The notes under the pieces were generated by a model. The model ran no database searches and was not told the DNA's origin. It was given only the letters and a program-made list of their open reading frames with translations. 64,000 nucleotides of DNA from Sphingobacterium sp. PCS056. Its GTDB lineage: Bacteria > Bacteroidota > Bacteroidia > Sphingobacteriales > Sphingobacteriaceae. This document shows, piece after piece, positions 1 to 8,434 of the stretch. The stretch is from assembly GCF_023273895.1 (NCBI RefSeq), contig NZ_CP096883.1, positions 186,001-250,000 on the forward strand, written 5' to 3'. A program made the translations under genes and the position numbers. Position 1 is the first letter of the stretch, and each line of letters opens with the position of its first letter.

Positions 1-1
1 A

Positions 2-2998
2 GTCGATGGAAAACTAGAAAATTTCGATTTCCGAAATTATCGCTATCAATCCATCCCTGTTAAAGGATCGATCGTCAACGAAAAGTTTACAGGATCAGGT
101 GCTATCAATGATCCCAATGCTAAAATTAATTTCCAAACAGATATAGACTGGTCCAACCCTGCCATTCAATATAATCTGGATGCTACTATACACGAGACAG
201 ACCTCTACGCACTACATCTGGTACAACAACAAGGCATCGTTATACACAACACAGCAGTCCAAACTAATCTAACCGGCACTTCTGTCAATAATCTGGTCGG
301 AGATTTATATGCTAATAATCTCCAATTCAGTACAAAAAAAGGAAATTTTGATGTAAAAGAAATTATATTTAAAGCTGTGGGAGATGAGCGGGACAGAGCA
401 TTGACTTTATCCTCAGACGTTGTGGACGCCTCTCTTAATGGTCAGATCGATCTCAATACAATAGCACCTTACTTTAAAATGCTTGCCATGCGCTATGCCC
501 CAGCAATTGGTTTTGAAACAGAATCTTACAACAATCAGAATTTTGAGCTGAACCTCAACATCAAATCTTTTCAGCCTATCGCTACCTTCTTTAAAAAAGA
601 AATCAGTCTAGATAGCGGTGCCACCCTTCATGCCAGATTTTCCAGTGAAGAGCATCATGCGCAATTTAATTTATATAGTCCTGTATTCAAGTATAGCGGA
701 ATAAAGATTTCTAACCTGATTATAGATCAAATTTCAAATACGGAATCTATGGCAGTGTCAGCATCCGCAGACCGTATCAATCTAACCGATAGTACGTATA
801 TCAACAATATCAATATTGCGAATATACTTTCCAGCGATAGCTTACGTTTCAACGTCAAATTATCAGAACTCGATGCGAGTAATAATTTAGATCTCAATGG
901 TGTAATTCGTTTTGCACATCAAAAACCGGCGTTCATAAACTTTGATCCATCGACCATTATTATTAATAAAAACAAATGGGCGCTCACACAAGGATCCGAG
1001 CTCAAAGTATCCAAAGGAAAATGGTTTCTTCAAAATTTAACCTTAAAACATGATGAACAAACCGTACTACTGAATGGTGTACTGTCCAATGAAGAAAGTG
1101 ATCAGTTAAATATTTTATTCAAAGATTTTAATCTCAGTTCTTTAAATGGAATCACAAAACCACTTGGTATTAATATGCTTGGTGAGATGAATGGTCATCT
1201 TGAAATTAATTCGCTATTCAAATCACCGTATTTTATTGCCAACCTGCAGACTAGCCCTATTATTTACAATCAACTGCCAATAGGTCAATTGAGTTTAAAA
1301 GCTAATTATGACCAAAATGCCAATGTAGTTCATCTTGACAGTAAAATTGAAGATGGTAACAAGCAGATAACACTGGCTGGAACATATAATATCAAAGAAG
1401 AAAATGATAAAATAAATCTAAAGGCTTCTTTACAAAATACAGATCTCATTCTTTTTCAACCATTTCTCAAATCACTGGTTTCAAATTTACATGGAAAAGC
1501 GAATGCCGAACTCGAGATTAAAGGCGATATCAATAAACCTAAAATAAGCGGAAATGCCAGTTTTAATGATGCCACATTTGTCATTAATTATTTAAAAACG
1601 CCCTATCACCTCACCGATAAGGTAATTGTAGTTTCCAATGGTATTTTTCTTAAGAACCTAAAAATTCTAGATCCGAAAAACAATGAGGCGATCGTAAATG
1701 GAATGGTGGATTTAAATCAACTTTCCGATCCAAATATCGACATCAAGATTAAAGCAAATAACTTCTTAGCACTCAATACCACACTCAAAGATAACGACCT
1801 CTATTATGGTACAGCCTATGCGAGTGGTGATTTCAATTTCAAAGGATTAACATCAGCAATCAATATAGATATCAAAGCAAAATCTGAAGATAACACGATC
1901 ATCAATATTCCGTTTAATAGTGCTATGACGATTACGGATAATGATTTTATCTATTTCGTTTCTCCGGATAGTTTAAACAGTTCTAAGCAAATAAAACGAA
2001 AGAGTTTCAACGGTATTACAATGAATATGGATCTTTCCTTAAGTCCAAATGCGGAGATGAATCTGTATACTTCCTTAGGCGGCGTATCTGGACGTGGAAC
2101 TGGTAATATCACGATGAATATCACTTCTTTGGGCGATTTCGGAATGTTTGGAGATTACATCATTAGTTCTGGAAAATTCAATTTTAAAGCACAAGATTAT
2201 TTAAACAAAATTTTTGATCTCAAAGAAGGCGGAACGATTCGATGGGCGGGAAAACCTGCTGAAGCCAACATTAATCTAACCGCGGTCTACCAACAAAGAA
2301 CCTCCTTATCTCCCCTTTATAATGCTGCGGGGCAAACGGACAATCCGCAACGTATACTAGCGCAAGCAGATATGAATCTAAAAGGATTATTGAGTCAACC
2401 TGAAATAAATTTTGATCTCAATTTTCCACAAGATCCCTATGTCAAAGATGAACTTCAGGGTTATCTTTCAGATGTTAATAATATCAATCAACAAGCCCTC
2501 AGTTTAATTGTTAGACGAAGCTTTACGCCAGGCTCTCAGACCGATTTTGGAAAAGAGGTCAATAATACCCTACTATCCGCAGGTACCGAGATTGCTTTCA
2601 ATCAATTGAACAATATCATTGCAGAATCTTTAAATATTAATTTTTTCGATATCAATATTAAATCTCTTAATGATGCCTCAGCATCGCTCAGACTATTCAA
2701 TGACCGTTTAATTTTGACAGGAGGTATTACAGACAATAGAAGTAATCAATTGACTGACTTAAATGTATTCTCAGATCGTGTATCTACTGATGCTGAAGCT
2801 CTGTTTTATCTTCGTAAAGACGGTAGGCTATTATTGAGAGGTTCTAACCGCTTAAATACACGAAACTTCCTTATCAATCCCAATAGTGAAGATTATGTGA
2901 GCGCAATAGGGTTGGTATACCGTCAAGAATTCAATTCATTTTCAGAATTCTTAAAACGCATGTTCCCTTTCGGAAAAAAGAAAAAAGAGACACCATAG
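2..2998 (+). CDS. tamB: TamB-like translocation/assembly module (5' partial)
   Basis: The reading frame is open from base 2, so the gene starts left of the window; 998 C-terminal residues are visible. The protein is a long beta-rich chain of short alternating strands, and its last ~450 residues have the TamB/DUF490 look (GRGTGNITMNI, SGKFNFKAQDYLNKIFDLKEGG, then LSQPEINFDLNFPQDP and a terminal beta domain ending in basic KKKKE). TamB proteins are anchored in the inner membrane, span the periplasm as a lipid-conducting beta-taco and help outer-membrane assembly. The in-frame GTG near 377 is internal, not a start. The N-terminal anchor cannot be seen. A convergent terminator follows. Confidence 0.88.
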   Translation, partial: VDGKLENFDFRNYRYQSIPVKGSIVNEKFTGSGAINDPNAKINFQTDIDWSNPAIQYNLDATIHETDLYALHLVQQQGIVIHNTAVQTNLTGTSVNNLVGDLYANNLQFSTKKGNFDVKEIIFKAVGDERDRALTLSSDVVDASLNGQIDLNTIAPYFKMLAMRYAPAIGFETESYNNQNFELNLNIKSFQPIATFFKKEISLDSGATLHARFSSEEHHAQFNLYSPVFKYSGIKISNLIIDQISNTESMAVSASADRINLTDSTYINNINIANILSSDSLRFNVKLSELDASNNLDLNGVIRFAHQKPAFINFDPSTIIINKNKWALTQGSELKVSKGKWFLQNLTLKHDEQTVLLNGVLSNEESDQLNILFKDFNLSSLNGITKPLGINMLGEMNGHLEINSLFKSPYFIANLQTSPIIYNQLPIGQLSLKANYDQNANVVHLDSKIEDGNKQITLAGTYNIKEENDKINLKASLQNTDLILFQPFLKSLVSNLHGKANAELEIKGDINKPKISGNASFNDATFVINYLKTPYHLTDKVIVVSNGIFLKNLKILDPKNNEAIVNGMVDLNQLSDPNIDIKIKANNFLALNTTLKDNDLYYGTAYASGDFNFKGLTSAINIDIKAKSEDNTIINIPFNSAMTITDNDFIYFVSPDSLNSSKQIKRKSFNGITMNMDLSLSPNAEMNLYTSLGGVSGRGTGNITMNITSLGDFGMFGDYIISSGKFNFKAQDYLNKIFDLKEGGTIRWAGKPAEANINLTAVYQQRTSLSPLYNAAGQTDNPQRILAQADMNLKGLLSQPEINFDLNFPQDPYVKDELQGYLSDVNNINQQALSLIVRRSFTPGSQTDFGKEVNNTLLSAGTEIAFNQLNNIIAESLNINFFDINIKSLNDASASLRLFNDRLILTGGITDNRSNQLTDLNVFSDRVSTDAEALFYLRKDGRLLLRGSNRLNTRNFLINPNSEDYVSAIGLVYRQEFNSFSEFLKRMFPFGKKKKETP

Positions 2999-3157
2999 TA
3001 CATCTTCAAAGCATCCTATATTCCGTTTAATCTAAAGCCGATCTTTCTATAGGAGCTAGGTACGTATGTAGCGTTATAAAACCATGCTACATCAAATTTA
3101 AAAGCATTTTAGGATCAGCATGATCATTATCTAGATCCAAACTGGACTTAAACAATG

Positions 3158-3187
3158 AAAGCCTTTCCACAAAATGGAAAGGCTTTT
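3158..3187. terminator. Bidirectional hairpin terminator between tamB and tig
   Basis: A 12-bp perfect stem (3158-3169 with 3175-3186) and 5-nt loop, rich in G/C at its core, is flanked by an A-run on the left and TTTT on the right. It lies between two convergent genes and can serve both. Confidence 0.7.
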
Positions 3188-3212
3188 ATATAATGATCAG
3201 AAGTTAGATAGC

Positions 3213-4538
3213 TTACGCTAATTTTTCGAATGCTGTGTATTCGATCTCTTCTTTATTGATTTTAATTTGACCTTTTAAGAATTCAAACACTTTAAGTGCT
3301 TTTGCTTCTTCAAACAAACGGTTACCTTGTTCTTTATCTTGCAATAATTGAATCGCATATTGTGATAATTGCTCATCACTAGGCTCTTCGTTGATATTGT
3401 ACATTTTGATCTGTGCATAGATACGTTCTTTTGCTAAATTGATAACTTCATCATATTTAACTTCAAGACTATTTTCAGTAACAACACGGTTTTCAATGAT
3501 TGTCCATTTCAAGTTGTTCAAGAAATCAGCAAAACCTTCATTCAACTCTTCATCAGAGATGCTTGGGTTCGTTGCTTTTAACCATCTTTTCAAAAACTCT
3601 TCAGGGAACGCTACATCAACTTTTTCCATACCGAACGTATACATATCATTACGCAGACGTTGGTCAGAATTTTGTTTGAATAAATTTTCAACTTCTTCTT
3701 TTACTTTTGTTCTGAATTCAGCTTCTTCAGTAACTTCTCCTTCAGCGAACAATTTATTAAAGAATTCCTGATTTAAATCCGACTCTTCCAAACGGTTAAT
3801 GTTTTTTACCGTTAAATCAAATTTAGTTACATCCAGCGCTTCAACTTCCTCAGGAGTAATACCTAAAATACGAGCGATGTCTTCATCTTTGAACGCTTTT
3901 TTGATATCAATTTTAACAACATCATCTTGTTTAAGACCTACCAAAGATTTTTTAATCTTCGCATCTTCAATGATATCAGTACGTACTGAAGTGGTTTTCT
4001 CAATACCTTCTTCTTTATCTTGTTTCAATGTAGCGTATAAAACATCACCTTCTTCAGAAACTTCTGGGTTGGTCATTTTACCGTAACTACGACGTAAATT
4101 TTTGATACGAGACTCTAAAGTTTCCTCATCAGCTTTAATATCGTATTCTTTAAATTCAGCGTCCTTTGTAAATGGATTTACAAATTCTGGAGCTAAACCA
4201 ATTTCATAATTAAATTGGAAGTTATCTTTATAATCCCAGTTATAAGTAGCTGTTTCTTCTATCGGAAGAGGTTGTCCTAAAACTTCTAATTTATTCTCGC
4301 CGATGTAAGCTGTAATTTTATCATTAACAATTCTGTTGACTGTATCTAACAAAATTGATTTACCATAAGTACGTCTAATGTGTGCAGCAGGCACTAAACC
4401 AGGACGGAATCCAGGTAATTTCGCTTTTTTAGCTTGATCCTTGATTTCTTTGTCTACTTGTGGGTTATAATCTTCTGGTGCTAAATCAACTTTAATTACT
4501 GCGTTGATCGCGTCAACTTTTTCGTGTGAAATGTTCAT
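3213..4538 (-). CDS. tig: Trigger factor (ribosome-associated chaperone)
   Basis: Full-length 441-residue trigger factor. The N-terminal ribosome-binding domain carries the signature GFRPGLVP at residues 43-50, followed by a central FKBP-like region (about 155-240) and a long helical C-terminal chaperone domain. It binds the ribosome exit tunnel and shields nascent chains. In this phylum the peptidyl-prolyl isomerase part is usually degenerate, and I see no clear catalytic pocket. The ATG at 4538 fits the family N-terminus (MNISHEKVDA). It sits only 32 bp downstream of the tRNA-Leu terminator T-run, with no obvious promoter between, so it may depend on read-through. Confidence 0.95.
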   Translation of the reverse strand: MNISHEKVDAINAVIKVDLAPEDYNPQVDKEIKDQAKKAKLPGFRPGLVPAAHIRRTYGKSILLDTVNRIVNDKITAYIGENKLEVLGQPLPIEETATYNWDYKDNFQFNYEIGLAPEFVNPFTKDAEFKEYDIKADEETLESRIKNLRRSYGKMTNPEVSEEGDVLYATLKQDKEEGIEKTTSVRTDIIEDAKIKKSLVGLKQDDVVKIDIKKAFKDEDIARILGITPEEVEALDVTKFDLTVKNINRLEESDLNQEFFNKLFAEGEVTEEAEFRTKVKEEVENLFKQNSDQRLRNDMYTFGMEKVDVAFPEEFLKRWLKATNPSISDEELNEGFADFLNNLKWTIIENRVVTENSLEVKYDEVINLAKERIYAQIKMYNINEEPSDEQLSQYAIQLLQDKEQGNRLFEEAKALKVFEFLKGQIKINKEEIEYTAFEKLA

Positions 4539-4570
4539 ACTCTTTCTAAACCGTTACGCATTATTTTGAT

Positions 4571-4605
4571 AAAAAAAATCCTCCCGATGATTTAAATTCG
4601 GGAGG
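4571..4605 (-). terminator. Intrinsic terminator of tRNA-Leu
   Basis: On the minus strand an 8-bp perfect stem (CCTCCCGA with TCGGGAGG; 4598-4605 and 4580-4587) with a 10-nt loop is followed by a run of eight T (4571-4578 as A on the plus strand). It lies directly downstream of the tRNA and just upstream of tig. Confidence 0.85.
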
Positions 4606-4615
4606 ACATTCAAGT

Positions 4616-4696
4616 GCGGAAGAAGGGACTCGAACCCCCACGTCTTGCGACGCCAGATCCTAAGTCTGGTGCGGCTACCAATTACGCCACTTCCGC
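4616..4696 (-). tRNA. tRNA-Leu (anticodon UAG)
   Basis: 81-nt cloverleaf on the minus strand. The acceptor stem is GCGGAAG/CTTCCGC. The anticodon stem is CCAGA/TCTGG with loop CTTAGGA, giving anticodon TAG, which reads CUA (and other CUN) leucine codons. A long variable arm (class II) and the T-loop TTCGAGT are present. CCA is not encoded. The matching leucine class II structure supports the identity. Confidence 0.95.
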
Positions 4697-4716
4697 ATTA
4701 GGATTTCTTGTTGGCA

Positions 4717-4747
4717 CAAAGATAGAAACGATATGCATACTATGCAA
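4717..4747 (-). promoter_or_regulatory. Bacteroidota-type promoter of tRNA-Leu
   Basis: On the minus strand TTG (4745-4747), a 20-nt spacer and TATCTTTG (4717-4724) match the Bacteroidota sigma consensus TTTG / ~19 nt / TAnnTTTG. The expected transcription start lies about 10-15 nt before the tRNA 5' end at 4696. Confidence 0.65.
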
Positions 4748-4830
4748 GTCTTTTCTCAATAAATTTTCATTATTTTTTTATTTATTTTGTTGAGCAAAAA
4801 ATAAATTTGCATAATTCATTCTTATTCATT

Positions 4831-4849
4831 TACTTTGAAAAACAAAGTA
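4831..4849. promoter_or_regulatory. Palindromic operator 1 (TACTTTG-N5-CAAAGTA)
   Basis: Perfect 7-bp inverted repeat with 5-nt spacer, 5 bp before the ATG at 4855. A TAAATTTG box (4802-4809) matching TAnnTTTG lies upstream, so the palindrome would sit in the leader. A nearly identical palindrome occurs at 5789-5807 in the same operon, and a winged-helix regulator is encoded between them, so autoregulation is likely. Confidence 0.6.
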
Positions 4850-4854
4850 CTTTT

Positions 4855-5472
4855 ATGAAACAAGAAGATTTAGTAAAAGAAATAGCAAGCATTCGCAGTT
4901 TGATGGAAAAATCCAGCAAATTTATCTCCATTAGCGGAATTTCAAGTGTCCTAATCGGTACCTATGCCCTGCTAGGTGCTGCCTATGCTTACTATGAAAT
5001 TTATGGATTTGATAGCCAAATGGGATATCGGGATCATTATGTTAATGAACCTGTCATTATTGCCAAATTACTCGTAACCGCTATATTCGTTTTATTTGCT
5101 TCCATTTGTACAGGAGTGTTCATGGCCGTTAAGAAAGCGAAAGGAAACAGACAAAGCATCTGGAATACCACCAGTCGATCCTTATTGTATGCTATGGCCG
5201 TACCTTTATGTACTGGTGGATTATTTGCCTGTATATCCATATTTAAAGAAAACTATACCGCGGTCGCTTCCATCCTATTGATTTTTTATGGACTTGCACT
5301 CACAGCTGGCAGCAATTACACTTTTAGTGAAATAAAAGGACTCGGAATTTTAGAAATTGTGCTAGGACTGTTAGCTTTGCTTTTGCCTGGAAATGGAATT
5401 ATCTTTTGGGCATTAGGATTTGGAGTTTTGCACATCATATATGGAATAATCGTTCATAAAAAATACGAATAG
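4855..5472 (+). CDS. Polytopic inner-membrane protein of the CreD operon
   Basis: 205 residues from ATG 4855 (MKQEDLVKEIASIRSLMEKS). This start is preferred over an upstream TTG at 4807 because the latter would place the promoter-like box and the palindrome inside the gene. After a short amphipathic N-terminus there are about five or six hydrophobic helices (e.g. SVLIGTYALLGAAYA, LLVTAIFVLFASICTGVFMAV, EIVLGLLALLLPGNGIIFWALG). I do not recognise a named family. The stop overlaps the GTG start of the regulator (TAGTG), implying translational coupling. Position suggests it works with, or reports to, the regulator and CreD. Confidence 0.75.
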   Translation: MKQEDLVKEIASIRSLMEKSSKFISISGISSVLIGTYALLGAAYAYYEIYGFDSQMGYRDHYVNEPVIIAKLLVTAIFVLFASICTGVFMAVKKAKGNRQSIWNTTSRSLLYAMAVPLCTGGLFACISIFKENYTAVASILLIFYGLALTAGSNYTFSEIKGLGILEIVLGLLALLLPGNGIIFWALGFGVLHIIYGIIVHKKYE

Positions 5473-5774
5473 TGAATTTCGACTTAACACAGTATAATAA
5501 AATATTTGAAAATAAAGTCCGTCTTCAGATCATGAGCGTATTGATGGCTAATGACGAATATGATTTTAATTCATTGAAATCCATATTGGAAGTCACAGAT
5601 GGTAATCTAGCATCTAATCTGAAGACATTAGAAAAAGAAAATTACATTGAAGTTTTCAAGACATTTGTAGACAGAAAACCAAATACCAGGTATAGAAGAA
5701 CGATCGAAGGTGAAAAAGCATTCGAAGAACATCTACAGGCTCTTGAAAAATTGATTAAACAACAGTACAAATAA
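5472..5774 (+). CDS. Winged-helix transcriptional regulator
   Basis: 100 residues, start GTG overlapping the previous stop by one base. The whole protein is one winged-helix domain of the HTH_34 / ArsR-MarR-like type: helix KVRLQIMSVLMANDEYDFNSL, recognition region LEVTDGNLASNLKTLEKENYIEV, then the wing FVDRKPNTRYRRTIEGEKAFEEHLQAL. Such proteins bind palindromes as dimers. Two matching palindromes flank this gene (4831-4849 and 5789-5807), so it probably controls its own operon. No metal-binding cysteines are visible; the ligand is unknown. Confidence 0.85.
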   Translation: MNFDLTQYNKIFENKVRLQIMSVLMANDEYDFNSLKSILEVTDGNLASNLKTLEKENYIEVFKTFVDRKPNTRYRRTIEGEKAFEEHLQALEKLIKQQYK

Positions 5775-5788
5775 TTTTTTTATCCATT

Positions 5789-5807
5789 TACTTTGAATTT
5801 CAAAGTA
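5789..5807. promoter_or_regulatory. Palindromic operator 2 (9-1-9 palindrome)
   Basis: TACTTTGAATTTCAAAGTA is a perfect 9-bp inverted repeat around one central base, and shares both outer 7-bp arms with operator 1. It lies between the regulator stop and the Coq4-like start, suggesting a second control point or internal promoter. Confidence 0.6.
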
Positions 5808-5825
5808 CTTTTAAAAAGAAAAGAA

Positions 5826-6329
5826 ATGAAAATACGCTTATCCATCATGCTTGTCTTGTACAACAAGAGTCAAAAAATTTATACTCAGCTCTTCAAGCAG
5901 CATAAACGAGCTTGGAACATCAGTAAAGAAGATTTTTTGAACTTTCCTAAAGGTTCGCTAGGCCATCATCTTGGCGTATTCTATCAAGAAAAAGATTTTG
6001 ACGTTGTTCCGAAATTAGAAAATCATGATGTATTTCACCTCATTACAGAATCTGGCACCGACATACAGGATGAAGTCGCCATGCAATATTTATTATTGGG
6101 CAATGGAAAGGTCAGCCTTTATCAATTTGCGATGATCGCAATTGGTACATTCCTCTACCCCGAACACTTCAACATGTACCTAAAAGCTTTATCAAAAGGT
6201 AATGCCATGCAAAAGTTTCATGATTTGGATTTCGAAACTTTATTAAACATTCCATTACAAGAAATTAAAAGTTCCTTGGCATTTGACTTAAAAAAACATC
6301 TCAATCACCATAATTTAACAACATTATAA
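5826..6329 (+). CDS. Coq4-like protein
   Basis: 167 residues from ATG 5826; the longer frame from TTG 5793 would begin inside the palindrome. It holds the metal motif HDxxH-x11-E seen in Coq4 (HDVFHLITESGTDIQDE), preceded by GSLGHHLGVFYQE and followed by helices typical of the family. Eukaryotic Coq4 is a mitochondrial ubiquinone-biosynthesis protein that binds a metal through this motif. Bacteroidota normally make menaquinone, so the substrate here is unknown. The gene lies between the regulator and creD, 11 bp before the latter, and probably shares their envelope-stress role. Confidence 0.75.
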   Translation: MKIRLSIMLVLYNKSQKIYTQLFKQHKRAWNISKEDFLNFPKGSLGHHLGVFYQEKDFDVVPKLENHDVFHLITESGTDIQDEVAMQYLLLGNGKVSLYQFAMIAIGTFLYPEHFNMYLKALSKGNAMQKFHDLDFETLLNIPLQEIKSSLAFDLKKHLNHHNLTTL

Positions 6330-6340
6330 AATCCAAAATC

Positions 6341-7783
6341 ATGGAAACAAATAAAACACCCCTCTTAGACCGTATTGGTACATCAGTTTTCACCAAATTA
6401 ATTACCATTTTAATTCTCGTCTTACTACTACTCATCCCTTTATTCTGGGTCAAAGACCTTATTGAAGAAAGAAAGAATAGGCAATCTGAAGTCAGTAATG
6501 AAATTGCTTTTAAATGGGCTGGTCAACAGGTGATCTCAGGTCCCATCATTGCCATCCCTTACCAGGTAGTAAAAGAAATTGTCACAACAGATAAAAACAT
6601 TGTCTCTACCAAGAATACCTACGTCACACAATACGTATACCTATTACCAAAAGCATTAAACATCAGCAGTACCATTTCACCGGAATCATTGAAAAGAGGT
6701 ATTTACAACAGTGTGGTGTACAATGCGCAACTGGATCTAAAAGGATCGTTTGATGCGATCGATTTTAATAAAATAGATTTGAATGGCGTAGATCTCGAAT
6801 GGAAAAATGCGAAAATATTAATTGGTTTAAGCGATCTTAAGGGACTCGGAGCTTCTCCAACTCTAGTATTCAACCAACAGCAAATTGAATTTGAGACTAA
6901 TATGTCTGCATTAAATCCTTTTGAGAATAATATGATCGCAGCCATAGATCTCTCTGGCACCAAAACAACCTTAGGTGATTTCCAGATCAAGTTCAATGTA
7001 AGGGGTTCTCAATCGATCAATTTTCTCCCTCTTGCAAAACAGACTACCATTAAAACCAAAGGAAATTGGGGAAATCCAAGTTTCAACGGAGCAATTTTAG
7101 CAGATGATCGAAAAATAACAGCTAATAGCTTTGAAGCAACATGGAATATCCCGAGTTTCAACCGTAAATTTTCGCAACAGTGGGCTGGTGAGGCAGAGAA
7201 GCTGTATGAAATTAAAAACAATTACGAAATCAACAATGCTATCCACGAAGGGTACAGCCAAATGACAGAGCCCATTGCAGCTACTGATACTAATATCGCG
7301 ACAGAAAAAGATATGATTCAAATCAACTTCTTGGAAGAAGTCAATAATTATCAAAAAACTACACGCGTAGCCAAATATGGAATATTGATTATTATTTTAA
7401 CATTTGCAGCATTATTTTTCACCGAGATCATCAAAAAACAACGTATCCACCTGATTCAGTATCTGTTGATCGGATTTGCGATGGTACTCTTCTATTCTCT
7501 TTTATTATCCATTAGTGAGCATCTCGGCTTCAATATAGCCTATTTATTAGCTGCTATAGCCACTATTATTTTAATTGCATCATTTATTAAATCCATTACA
7601 AAAGACAGCAAGTCCGCTTTGATATTTTCAGGAATTTTAGCCGTTTTCTATAGTTTTATCTTTATCCTGATGCAATTGCGTGATTATTCGCTGCTCGTAG
7701 GTACAGTAGGTATTTTTATTATATTGGCTATACTGATGCGCCTATCCACAAAAATCAACTGGTATCAATACGATAAAAAATAA
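6341..7783 (+). CDS. creD: Cell envelope integrity protein CreD
   Basis: 480 residues, usual length. One N-terminal membrane helix (about 17-40, LITILILVLLLLIPLFWV) is followed by the CreD hallmark ERKNRQSEVSNEIAFKWAGQQVISGPIIAIPY, a large periplasmic beta-rich domain and a C-terminal block of about six helices from residue ~345. In E. coli CreD is an inner-membrane protein under the CreBC two-component system and affects envelope stability and colicin and beta-lactam responses. No CreBC genes are present; the winged-helix regulator upstream probably replaces them, as is common in Bacteroidota. Confidence 0.93.
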   Translation: METNKTPLLDRIGTSVFTKLITILILVLLLLIPLFWVKDLIEERKNRQSEVSNEIAFKWAGQQVISGPIIAIPYQVVKEIVTTDKNIVSTKNTYVTQYVYLLPKALNISSTISPESLKRGIYNSVVYNAQLDLKGSFDAIDFNKIDLNGVDLEWKNAKILIGLSDLKGLGASPTLVFNQQQIEFETNMSALNPFENNMIAAIDLSGTKTTLGDFQIKFNVRGSQSINFLPLAKQTTIKTKGNWGNPSFNGAILADDRKITANSFEATWNIPSFNRKFSQQWAGEAEKLYEIKNNYEINNAIHEGYSQMTEPIAATDTNIATEKDMIQINFLEEVNNYQKTTRVAKYGILIIILTFAALFFTEIIKKQRIHLIQYLLIGFAMVLFYSLLLSISEHLGFNIAYLLAAIATIILIASFIKSITKDSKSALIFSGILAVFYSFIFILMQLRDYSLLVGTVGIFIILAILMRLSTKINWYQYDKK

Positions 7784-7787
7784 TATC

Positions 7788-8309
7788 ATGAAAAGTTTAA
7801 TCTATATTCAGATGTATATGACGTTTATTTATGTCTATGCAAAAAAACGTTGCATATTTGTGGCAATGTTCATTTTGCTATTTTCTAGTTGTAAATCATA
7901 TGAAAAAAGTAAAAATTATTCCAGATTTGAAAATATAACTAAAATTAAACTGCCTCAGGACTTCGCTATCAAAAAAAATATATTTAGTCTTGGTATCGAT
8001 GGACATGTTGCTTTATTTGAAATAGATCTCGCAAAAAAAGATTTGCAAACATTGATTAATGGTTTACTGCGTTCGCCTTTTTTAAAAGATAGTACTTACT
8101 ACAAAACAACCTACAAAGATTTAGAATGGGACAAACCTCCTATATGGGTAAAGACAAAAGAGGGAAATTTTCAATTCTATGCAATTGAATATAAACACTA
8201 TACAAGCACAAAAAATGGAAGAAGATATTATGACTCCCGTGAGTTCGAAACAACAATAAATATTTATAAAAATACAATCACATTCAAAGAAAAATATTGG
8301 GTCAGATGA
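7788..8309 (+). CDS. Small lipoprotein of the CreD operon
   Basis: 173 residues from ATG 7788, four bases after the creD stop. The N-terminus has basic residues (KKR, 19-21), a hydrophobic stretch and a lipobox-like FSSC with the cysteine at residue 35, so this is a probable lipoprotein. Internal starts at 7812 or 7818 would give a more usual signal length. The mature part (about 138 residues) is rich in Lys/Tyr with a beta-strand pattern and no recognised domain. It is the last gene of the operon. Confidence 0.65.
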   Translation: MKSLIYIQMYMTFIYVYAKKRCIFVAMFILLFSSCKSYEKSKNYSRFENITKIKLPQDFAIKKNIFSLGIDGHVALFEIDLAKKDLQTLINGLLRSPFLKDSTYYKTTYKDLEWDKPPIWVKTKEGNFQFYAIEYKHYTSTKNGRRYYDSREFETTINIYKNTITFKEKYWVR

Positions 8310-8344
8310 GGCAGTATGATATAATCATTTAGTAATAATCTAAG

Positions 8345-8403
8345 TAACACTTTCTGTCTATTTTTGTCATTGTTGCTAAACAAGTATTGAACAGAAAGTG
8401 TTA
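8345..8403. repeat. 13-bp inverted repeat, possible convergent terminator
   Basis: TAACACTTTCTGT (8345-8357) and ACAGAAAGTGTTA (8391-8403) are perfect inverse complements separated by 33 nt. They lie between two convergent genes. There is no good T-run, so termination is only a guess. Confidence 0.4.
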
Positions 8404-8434
8404 TTTATAGCTTGATCAAAATAAATAGTATCTT

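Noticed and set aside
3439..4086. Plus-strand ORFs of 110 and 95 codons opposite trigger factor
   Set aside because: They lie fully antisense within a clearly identified gene, are Ser/Phe-rich as expected from antisense reading, and resemble no protein.
4616..4696. tRNA-Leu as an integration site
   Set aside because: No repeated tRNA 3' end, integrase gene or mobile genes near by.
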